Assembly: GCA_937927975.1 (NCBI GenBank)
Contig: CALEZT010000211.1
Coordinates: 1-25,733 of the forward strand
Origin: an uncultured Phycisphaerales bacterium
GTDB taxonomy: Bacteria > Planctomycetota > Phycisphaerae > Sedimentisphaerales > Anaerobacaceae
Length of the DNA: 25,733 bases
Direction of reading: 5' to 3'
The translations under genes and the position numbers were made by a program. The notes below the pieces were generated by a model that made no database searches, was not told the origin of the DNA, and was given only the letters and a program-made list of their open reading frames with translations. Below, in pieces: positions 7,814-13,780 of this stretch. How positions within the stretch are numbered: position 1 is the first letter of the stretch; each line of letters begins with the position of its first letter.

Positions 7814-8872
7814 CTACAGGGAGGCCAGTGCCTCCAGCAATCTCGGGATGATCTCGGACTCGGGCACTGTGGCGATCTTCTCCCCCCCGCGATAGAAATA
7901 GGCCTTGTCTGTGCCGGCGCAGATGGCGAAATCGGCGTCCGCCGCCTCGCCGGGACCATTGACCACGCAGCCCATGACCGCGATGCGAAGGGGCTTGTCG
8001 ATCGCGTGCAGAGCCCGTTCGACCCGCCGAGCCAGATCGATCACGTCGATTTCCGTGCGACCGCACGTGGGACAGACAATCAACTCAGGACGGCGCCGCT
8101 CGTGCAGTCCCAGCGAGGTCAGGATCTCCTTGGCCATCGCGGTCTCGATCACCGGATCGCCTGCGGCGCTGACGCGGATCGTGTCGCCGATTCCCTCGGA
8201 AAGCAGGGCCCCCAGGGCGATGGCGGACGGAACCCTCGCGTGCTCCGGCAGTCCGGCGTGCGTGAGGCCCAGGTGGATCGGATAGCGGAACACCTGTGCG
8301 ATCCGTCGATTGACCTCGATGGTGCGCATCGTGTCGCTGGTCTTGGCGCTGAGGACCAGCCGATTGAAGCCTCGGTCCTCGAAGAGCTGCACGTATTGGC
8401 GCATCTCCGCGAGCATCAGGTCCACCCGCTCTTCGGGCGGAATCGGCTCTTTTGTGAGGTCTCGAATGCTGGCCTCGTTGACGCCGACGCGGACCGCGAT
8501 CCCGTGGGACTTGGCGGCATCGATGATGCGATGGATGTCGTCCCGGCTCTTGACGTTGCCCGGATTCAGGCGAATCTTGGCGGCCCCGCCCTCGATGGCT
8601 TCGATGGCCCGCTCGGGACTGAAATGGATGTCCGCCACCAGCGGCACGCTCGTCTGGCGGACGATCCTGGCGAACGCCTCGGTGTCGGCCCGTCGGGGCA
8701 CCGCCAGTCGGACGAAGGCGCAGCCGGCCCGGACGAGTTCCTCGATTTGGGCCACGCAACGGTCGATGTCCGTCGTGGGAACCTTCGTCATCGACTGGAT
8801 CGCCACGGGAGCGTTGGAACCGAGCGGCACGGAGCCTACCTGTACGGTTGTGGTCGTTCTTCGCGTAATCAC
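7814..8872 (-). CDS. ispG: 4-hydroxy-3-methylbut-2-en-1-yl diphosphate synthase (IspG/GcpE)
   Basis: The penultimate enzyme of the MEP pathway, converting MEcPP to HMBPP with a [4Fe-4S] cluster. It is the short bacterial form: an N-terminal TIM barrel (IRLNPGN and GVNEASI visible) and a C-terminal cluster domain without the inserted plant/chlamydial middle domain. Cluster ligands are the CPTC pair and the cysteine of MGCVVNGPGE, with the Glu of that motif as the fourth. From the GTG at 8872 it is 352 residues. The frame is open to a TTG at 8914, which has a fair ribosome-binding site (CAGGG, six bases away). I prefer 8872 because family homology begins there and a promoter appears to overlap the extra codons. 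The gene converges on the PIN-TRAM gene 72 bases away, with no clear terminator between. Confidence 0.95.
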   Translation of the reverse strand: MITRRTTTTVQVGSVPLGSNAPVAIQSMTKVPTTDIDRCVAQIEELVRAGCAFVRLAVPRRADTEAFARIVRQTSVPLVADIHFSPERAIEAIEGGAAKIRLNPGNVKSRDDIHRIIDAAKSHGIAVRVGVNEASIRDLTKEPIPPEERVDLMLAEMRQYVQLFEDRGFNRLVLSAKTSDTMRTIEVNRRIAQVFRYPIHLGLTHAGLPEHARVPSAIALGALLSEGIGDTIRVSAAGDPVIETAMAKEILTSLGLHERRRPELIVCPTCGRTEIDVIDLARRVERALHAIDKPLRIAVMGCVVNGPGEAADADFAICAGTDKAYFYRGGEKIATVPESEIIPRLLEALASL

Positions 8873-8878
8873 ACGCAG

Positions 8879-8907
8879 ATTGTAGCCTGCCCGGCCGGTT
8901 CGAGCAA
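8879..8907 (-). promoter_or_regulatory. possible promoter immediately before ispG
   Basis: On the minus strand TTGCTC (8907-8902) and TACAAT (8884-8879, five of six) are 17 bases apart. TACAAT ends only six bases before the GTG start codon at 8872, so a transcript from it would have almost no leader. If the TTG at 8914 were the true start, this would be coding sequence instead. Confidence 0.4.
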
Positions 8908-8993
8908 CCCCCAAATGCGGCCCTGCTCCCTGACGTCGCGGTTCCAGCAGGGTTCCTCCTCTCGGCCGATCCGTACGAAGTCGACCGGCCTAT

Positions 8994-9169
8994 CTCATAC
9001 GGATCCGGGTCAATTCGTGCGCGGGTCTTGTCATCCTGAACGCAGCGCAGCGAAGTGAAGGATCTGGCTTGCGATCGAGAGAAACCTCTCGTCCTGTGCC
9101 CAGGTCCTTCGGCTGCGCCTCAGGACGACAAATCCTCGCCGCGCACGAATCATTCCGAATCCGTATCAG
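8994..9169. repeat. 176-bp imperfect palindrome (MITE/REP-like element)
   Basis: The whole segment folds on itself with arms of about 80 bases. The outer ends pair CTCATACGGATCC with its near-complement at 9169-9157. ATTCGTGCGCGG (9014-9025) pairs with CCGCGCACGAAT (9139-9150). An inner block, TCATCCTGAACG...GAAGGATCTGG, pairs with CCAGGTCCTTCGGCTGCGCCTCAGGACGA-type sequence. Related TCATCCTGA...GAAGGATC blocks are common as dispersed intergenic repeats in many environmental bacteria. It overlaps the 3' end of a decayed gene and stands between that remnant and ispG. Confidence 0.7.
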
Positions 9170-9364
9170 TTCCACCGATCCGTTTCCGCTTTCGAGGCGA
9201 ATCCAGCCTGCGCCGTCGCCGATCGTGCCCGCGACCCGGTTGGGGCTGATTTCGCCGCTGACGGTGATGGGTGTAGCGGTCTTCACCGTTCCGAAGTTGG
9301 CGTTTAGGCTGACCTCGCCCGCGAAACCCGCCGGAGCGGTGAAGTCGACGCTGCCGAACGAGCC
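9150..9364 (-). pseudogene. C-terminal remnant of a DUF4097-type beta-repeat protein
   Basis: Directly after the stop codon of the LuxR-type gene, and in the same frame, about 70 codons encode a stretch of beta repeats. It contains SLNANFGTVK, ITVSGEISPN and LESGNGSVELIRIR. That pattern is typical of the end of DUF4097-family surface or periplasmic proteins. There is no signal peptide and no upstream part of the family, and only a GTG at 9286 could start it. After about 9150 the frame runs into the palindromic element and loses resemblance to protein. I read it as the leftover 3' end of a deleted gene. The family assignment rests on pattern only. Confidence 0.5.
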
Positions 9365-10042
9365 TCAAGCCTCGACGAGTCCTGCATCTTCCTGACGCCC
9401 TGGTGGAGGGAAGGGCGCCAGATGCAGCGATATCGCCCGTTTGAGCAAATCGACGACACTGGAGACCCCCAGTTTTCGCATGATCGTCCTGCGGTGCACT
9501 TCGATGGTCCTGTGGGAACGATGAAGGGCATACGCGATTTCCCGCGTGGTCCGGCCGTCCAGGATATAAGCCAGCACAAGGGATTCCGTCGGGCTGAGGT
9601 TCAGACCGGCGCTCGGCTCGCCCGCACGACAGGGTTCCAACAGCTCCCGGACGGCGGACTGCAGTGTGGACGTTTTGGCAGAAGTCTCCAGGCAATTCGT
9701 GGCCCCGGCCTTCATCACTCGGACGGCCAGCGGCACGTCGCCGGGGTTCACGAGGGCCAGAATCGGCGTCGACGGACAGATCGTCTTTGCCTGCCTGACC
9801 AGCTCGAACCTCTCGTCTTGCTCATCATCGAGACAGACGATCAGCAAGCTGCAGGGCTCGTGCTCCAATCCGACGCGAATTTCCGACGGGGTGTTGCAGC
9901 ATGGCACAAACACGCCGCACCGTTCCAGGACGGTTCGAAGGGCATTCTGAGTCGGGTCCATTGCCCCTGCGACCAACACTCTCCAGGGCGACTTTGTGGT
10001 CGCCTTGCCCGCCCAACCGGATGTCAGCGTGAAGAACGACAT
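9365..10042 (-). CDS. LuxR/NarL-type response regulator with a degenerate receiver domain
   Basis: A 225-residue transcription factor. Residues 20-135 have a response-regulator receiver layout: hydrophobic RVLVAG strand, LLIVCLDDE at 67-74 with a possible phospho-acceptor Asp72 or Asp73, ILALV, and VMKAGATNCLE. Residues 148-206 are a LuxR-type helix-turn-helix, from LSPTE through TTREIA and RTIEVHRRTIMRKLGV. The receiver is atypical: the N-terminal acidic pair is reduced to one Asp in AGAMDP, and the conserved Lys after the GA block is Glu119. It may not be phosphorylated normally, and no sensor kinase is adjacent. The start at 10042 is set by GAGGGAG just upstream; the frame is open to 10216, but those codons cover two terminator hairpins. 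It lies downstream of a secreted protein gene on the same strand. Confidence 0.85.
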   Translation of the reverse strand: MSFFTLTSGWAGKATTKSPWRVLVAGAMDPTQNALRTVLERCGVFVPCCNTPSEIRVGLEHEPCSLLIVCLDDEQDERFELVRQAKTICPSTPILALVNPGDVPLAVRVMKAGATNCLETSAKTSTLQSAVRELLEPCRAGEPSAGLNLSPTESLVLAYILDGRTTREIAYALHRSHRTIEVHRRTIMRKLGVSSVVDLLKRAISLHLAPFPPPGRQEDAGLVEA

Positions 10043-10058
10043 AAGGTCTCCCTCAGGG

Positions 10059-10091
10059 AAAAAAGGGCTGCGAGTGCACGACTCGCAGTCC
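10059..10091 (-). terminator. terminator/attenuator directly before the LuxR-type gene
   Basis: On the minus strand an 11-bp stem with one A-C mismatch (GGACTGCGAGT at 10091-10081 with ACTCGCAGCCC at 10075-10065), a five-base loop and then six Ts (10064-10059). It ends about 17 bases before the ATG at 10042 and just before the ribosome-binding site. It is nearly a copy of the hairpin at 10133-10164, including the CACACAC-rich flank. Its position suggests control of read-through into the regulator gene. Confidence 0.75.
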
Positions 10092-10132
10092 TTCGTGTGT
10101 GTGGCTTGTGAGAGCCTCGTCGGAACCTCGGG

Positions 10133-10164
10133 AAAAAGGACTGCGAGCCAATGACTCGCAGTCC
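10133..10164 (-). terminator. intrinsic terminator after the secreted-protein gene
   Basis: On the minus strand a perfect 10-bp stem (GGACTGCGAG at 10164-10155 with CTCGCAGTCC at 10147-10138), a seven-base loop and five Ts (10137-10133). It starts 56 bases after the stop of the gene at 10220-12055. It is the first of two near-identical terminators in tandem. Confidence 0.85.
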
Positions 10165-10219
10165 CTTTGTGTGTGTTTCTGCTTTGTCGCGACTTGCAGA
10201 AACAGGGATCTTCCAATCG

Positions 10220-12055
10220 CTATGGGGCTTTGTGGTAATACCACCCGGTCAGGACGAATTCCTCCTGGGCCCCAAGCAACAATTCGGGTTTCTGGAGAGC
10301 AGCGAGGATGTTCTGCTGCAGCGGCAGGTCCGGAACTCTGGCGATGGTCATCGTTCCGTTGACGTACCAGCCCCACTCGCCCGCCTGGCGGATGTCGGCA
10401 TAAATGCCGGTCGCCTCCGTCACGGTGATCAGGGCATCCGGGCCATCATGCACCGCCACCCCGAAGACGCAGACGATGTTGCCGTCGGAATCCAAGGTCG
10501 CGTTGGCCGCGTTGACATCGGCGACGAACGTCCCGGTGACATCCCCTTTGAGCTGACCTTCAACCTGGGCCGCTGAGTCGTAAGCGGTGAGAGTGATCTG
10601 GCCCCCAAATGGGGAGCGCAACACCATGTCTCTGTCGACGCTGGGAACACCAGACGTGGTGGTTTCCAGTTTGCCGAACACGTTGTCTCCGAGGAGGTTT
10701 GCGTTCGCACCGGCCGGACAAGTACGCCAGGACCATGGTCCGCCACCCCAGATCTGCTGCCACAGGCCGCCGGCGGCGCCGAACTGCGTCGCGACAGCCG
10801 TCCCATACTCGCAAAAGGATTTCGGCTTCATGGTCTCGACGGGCTCATACTCGCCACTGAGAGCGAATACGCCCAATCCGCCGACCAGCGGGACCTTTCC
10901 CCCGAGGGCTGCGAGAATGTGCGTCTGGGTGATGCCTTCGCCCGCCAGAGGCATCGCATACAGGCCGGCCAGTTGCAGTCGCCAATCCGCTGTCTGTCGG
11001 ATGTAGGCAAAGACGCCAGTCGCTTCATTCAGGGTCATGGCCAGTTCGGGTCCCGGCGCATGGAAGGGCGCCATTCCTATGCCGCTGCCCTGGTCCACAA
11101 TGACGCGTGACGCGTTTAGATCGACGATGTTCACACCCGTCCCGCTCAGACTCATGGTTCCGATGACCACGTCGGCGTTGCTCTTGTCGCGAGCGGTCAG
11201 GATCAAGTCGCCCTGAACCGGAAGCGTGGCGACCATATCCTCGCTGACCTTGGCAGGGGCCGTGGTGTGGAGCGCCAGGACGCTCGACGCATTCGAGCCT
11301 AACAGCGGCTCACCTGCATTGTCGGTCCACGTCCAGGGCCCCTGCCCCCAGTTGATCTGCCAAGTACCCTTGCCGCTGACCAGTTCAGTGGTGGTGCCCG
11401 ATCCATAGTCCGCAAATAGCGGATTGGGGATTTCACTCAGAATCAGACCGCTGAGACCGCAGGCATCGTCATTCTGGCTCAACACTCGAATACTCAGAAC
11501 GGGATCATTCAAAGTGAGTCTATATTTGATCACATAACCGCCCTTTCCAGGAGCGCCTCCTTGTGCGGCGAGCGGGTTCAGGCCGGTAACGATCCTCTCG
11601 TCACACACAGTGATATCGATTCTACGACCATGGTTCTGTGACTCATAGCCTATGATTTGCAGGAGATACGACTTATGCAAAACCAACCCCGTAGTATCAA
11701 TTGTGATTTCACAGGGCGGTGTCCATGATGCACCCATCCCGTTCAGAAGGCTATCGAGGCCCGCATCGTTAGTACCTGGAGCGGGTCCCCACGATTGTGC
11801 CAGTACCTCTTGCAAGCCGCCTGAAGCATTGACCGTAATTGCAGGGCATTCCTCATGTTCAGAAAAAAAGATCCCGCCGACCGTAGGACTTCCGTTGTCG
11901 CCGAAGTTGATGGCGTATACGATCTTGCCGGAGAGGTCCAGGTCTGCCGCTGAGTTCAGTGCCGAGACCTCCACGTCTGGGGCTTGAGCCAGACTCCCAG
12001 GGACCGCCAGGACCAGAATCATACCCACGCCGAAGCCGACCATTTTTCTGTTCAT
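10220..12055 (-). CDS. secreted protein with a malectin-like N-terminus and two homologous repeat domains
   Basis: I do not recognise this 611-residue protein as a named family. It has a signal peptide (MNRKMVGFGVGMILVLAVPG, cleavage after SLAQA at 25) and no membrane anchor or sorting tail. Residues 44-208 resemble a malectin or galactose-binding sandwich (YAINFGD, SYLLQIIGYE). The rest is an internal duplication, about 213-403 and 413-604. Matching blocks are TWQINWGQGPWTW and LWQQIWGGGPWSW, then LNEATGVFAYIRQ and VTEATGIYADIRQ, then ILAALGG and ILAALQK. The second copy has extra cysteines. Sugar or surface binding is a guess from the first domain. The start at 12055 has AAAGGAG nine bases upstream; an earlier TTG/ATG-type start seven codons up would read through that site. 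A LuxR-type regulator follows beyond tandem terminators. Confidence 0.8.
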   Translation of the reverse strand: MNRKMVGFGVGMILVLAVPGSLAQAPDVEVSALNSAADLDLSGKIVYAINFGDNGSPTVGGIFFSEHEECPAITVNASGGLQEVLAQSWGPAPGTNDAGLDSLLNGMGASWTPPCEITIDTTGLVLHKSYLLQIIGYESQNHGRRIDITVCDERIVTGLNPLAAQGGAPGKGGYVIKYRLTLNDPVLSIRVLSQNDDACGLSGLILSEIPNPLFADYGSGTTTELVSGKGTWQINWGQGPWTWTDNAGEPLLGSNASSVLALHTTAPAKVSEDMVATLPVQGDLILTARDKSNADVVIGTMSLSGTGVNIVDLNASRVIVDQGSGIGMAPFHAPGPELAMTLNEATGVFAYIRQTADWRLQLAGLYAMPLAGEGITQTHILAALGGKVPLVGGLGVFALSGEYEPVETMKPKSFCEYGTAVATQFGAAGGLWQQIWGGGPWSWRTCPAGANANLLGDNVFGKLETTTSGVPSVDRDMVLRSPFGGQITLTAYDSAAQVEGQLKGDVTGTFVADVNAANATLDSDGNIVCVFGVAVHDGPDALITVTEATGIYADIRQAGEWGWYVNGTMTIARVPDLPLQQNILAALQKPELLLGAQEEFVLTGWYYHKAP

Positions 12056-12264
12056 TTCACACTTCTCCTTTCGCATTCAAGACTTAGGTTTTCGGATCGT
12101 CACTGCCAAACCCGTTTCCCGACGGGCATTCTGTGTCCCAACCGGGTCATTCTCAAGTGAGTGGCCGGGCCAGTCATTCAACTCTCCGTTTGCCTATTCA
12201 ATACGCGAGGAAGGCGGGAATCCCGCCGGAGCTACCGGAGAATCGCGAAAATCTACGTAACGCC

Positions 12265-12293
12265 TTCAAAAACCCATTGCTGGCGGCTACAAT
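12265..12293 (+). promoter_or_regulatory. probable promoter of the sigma factor gene
   Basis: TTCAAA (12265-12270, four of six) and TACAAT (12288-12293, five of six) are 17 bases apart. The start codon is 58 bases downstream of the -10 box. The intergenic stretch also serves the divergent secreted-protein gene, for which I see no convincing promoter. Confidence 0.5.
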
Positions 12294-12350
12294 AGGGTCA
12301 ACGCCAACAGACTGGGCGATTCGAAGACTCCAACGAGCAGGGACAAACGC

Positions 12351-13073
12351 ATGACGAGGCTGCGTGACCACACGTCCATGGGCGGAGGGGACCCGGGGTT
12401 TCCTCCCACCCAGTGGACCCGAATTCTCAGCGGGCAAGAGCGGGAGACGCTTCTGGCGGAGCTGTACCAGGCCTATTGGAAGCCGATCTACTGCTATCTG
12501 CGTGCCATGGGCTTCGGCAACGAGCACGCCAAGGACCTCGTGCAGGGTTTCTTCAGCGACAAGGTTCTCGGCGAAGAACTCGTGCAGAGAGCAGACCCCG
12601 AGCGAGGCCGGTTTCGCAGCTTTCTGCTCCGGGCCGTCCACAACTATGCGATCAGTCTCCAAAGGGCACAGAAGCCCCAGCAATCCCTGGATGAGACTCG
12701 TGAGTTCTCAAGCCCGCAAGCGGATCCGGAAACGGCCTTCGACCGCGCCTGGGCGGATCGGCTCCTGCAGGAGGTGCTCAAGGAACTGGAACGGGAGTGC
12801 TCCTCGCGGGGCAAGCTCACCCATTGGTGTCTCTTCCAGGACTGGCTCCTGAACCCGGATGGAGACGACGGCAAACAACGGATGCCTGAGCTTTGTCGGC
12901 GGTATGGCATCCCGGATGCCCCCACGGCCTACCACATGGTGGAGAACCTCAAGCGGCGATTCCGGATGATCCTGCGGGAGCGTCTGACCCCGCTGGCCGG
13001 CACGGCGGAGGAGGTCGAGGACGAAATTCGCAGGTTCATCGAGGTTTTCTCGCGGGGTCCGGCGAGGAAGTGA
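12351..13073 (+). CDS. ECF-like RNA polymerase sigma factor
   Basis: A 240-residue sigma factor of the planctomycete type. Residues 35-105 are region 2: LYQAYWKPIYCYLRAMG, then HAKDLVQGFF for core binding and GRFRSFLLRAVHNYA for the -10 element. A linker rich in Pro/Gln/Asp (107-127) follows. Residues 130-212 are the region 4 equivalent, ending in a basic helix (VENLKRRFRMILRERL). The acidic C-terminal helix (218-234) is an extra. Such sigma genes in planctomycetes commonly sit next to Ser/Thr kinase genes, and here a kinase with a large sensor tail converges on it. In Xanthomonas, EcfP is switched on by phosphorylation from PknT, so kinase control is a reasonable hypothesis. No anti-sigma factor is nearby. 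An ATG ten codons in is an alternative start. Confidence 0.88.
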   Translation: MTRLRDHTSMGGGDPGFPPTQWTRILSGQERETLLAELYQAYWKPIYCYLRAMGFGNEHAKDLVQGFFSDKVLGEELVQRADPERGRFRSFLLRAVHNYAISLQRAQKPQQSLDETREFSSPQADPETAFDRAWADRLLQEVLKELERECSSRGKLTHWCLFQDWLLNPDGDDGKQRMPELCRRYGIPDAPTAYHMVENLKRRFRMILRERLTPLAGTAEEVEDEIRRFIEVFSRGPARK

Positions 13074-13098
13074 GTCAGTTCGCGTAGATATGGAAACG

Positions 13099-13172
13099 AC
13101 GAATAACACCAATTGCACGAATGGCCCCAGAAGAGACGAACCGATCCGATTCGTGTCATTGGTGTGATTCGT
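13099..13172. repeat. 24-bp inverted repeat between the sigma gene and the small helical protein gene
   Basis: Arms at 13099-13122 and 13149-13172 match at 21 of 24 positions (ACGAATaACACCAAttgCACGAAT-type) around a 26-base centre. There is no T-run. Sequences made of CACGAAT and ATTCGTG units occur as mobile repeats in many environmental genomes. An ATG at 13121 falls inside the first arm, which argues against it being a start codon. Confidence 0.65.
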
Positions 13173-13222
13173 GGTTGAAGAGCATCTTGGTTGCGCTCGA
13201 GGGTCGCACGGCGGCTACTGGA

Positions 13223-13759
13223 ATGGCAGAGGATACCGACAGGCTGGATTTGACGGATCGGCAGAAGACCCGCCTGTTGAACCTCGGCCTTGAGCCGGAT
13301 CGTCCGGCCGCATCATTCGATGCCGACGAGCAGCGAGGCGACCTGCTGTGCGATATTCTGCGCCAACCACTCCCGGCGGAACTCCCGGAACGCGCTGCCT
13401 CATTCCCCGATCGTGCTGCAAAACCGTGTTCTACCTTCCTCGCAATGGCCGGCCGCACCTTGCGGGAATTGCTCCTGGACCCAAAGACCGATGTCTTCGT
13501 GTTACACAGGATCAAGGAATACGCCAAGATGCTCGGTACAAAGGCCGAATCGCAAGTGGAGAAGGACGTATTCTTGGCCATCTACTTCGCAGCGATCGCG
13601 GCTGCAAGGGCCTTTCACGCGGTCCGGATCACTCGACACTCAGATGCGGAACTACCGCAATTCCTCGCCTACTACTCTTCTGCAGAATGGGTGCCAAGCA
13701 GCCTCCAGGAGGTCTTTCAAGGGGCCAACCTGGCTCGTTTCGAAGCAGACCCAGGCTGA
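13223..13759 (+). CDS. small helical protein of unknown function between sigma factor and kinase
   Basis: A 178-residue protein with no recognised domain, signal peptide or membrane segment. The first 60 residues are charged and Pro/Ala-rich. The rest is predicted mostly helical, with LAMAGRTLRELLLDP, HRIKEYAKML and a long hydrophobic helix VFLAIYFAAIAAARAFHA, then an ITRHSDAELPQFL segment. Similar short proteins appear beside sigma factor genes in planctomycetes as far as I recall, but no function is established. The frame is open to 13121, but those codons lie in the inverted repeat; ATG 13223 is preferred even though its ribosome-binding site is weak. It ends 21 bases from the end of the convergent kinase gene. 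It could be a partner or modulator of the sigma-kinase pair; that is inference from position. Confidence 0.65.
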   Translation: MAEDTDRLDLTDRQKTRLLNLGLEPDRPAASFDADEQRGDLLCDILRQPLPAELPERAASFPDRAAKPCSTFLAMAGRTLRELLLDPKTDVFVLHRIKEYAKMLGTKAESQVEKDVFLAIYFAAIAAARAFHAVRITRHSDAELPQFLAYYSSAEWVPSSLQEVFQGANLARFEADPG

Positions 13760-13780
13760 GGCATGAGAGTCCTGGGCGAG

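Noticed and set aside
10059..10164. CRISPR-like repeat pair
   Set aside because: Only two copies, each a self-complementary stem followed by a T-run, so terminators explain them.
10043..10216. Upstream extension of the LuxR-type protein by 58 residues
   Set aside because: The extra codons cover two terminator hairpins, and the strong ribosome-binding site is at the internal ATG 10042.
13121..13222. Upstream start of the small helical protein
   Set aside because: These codons lie in an inverted repeat and give a Cys/Trp-rich stretch unlike the rest of the protein.
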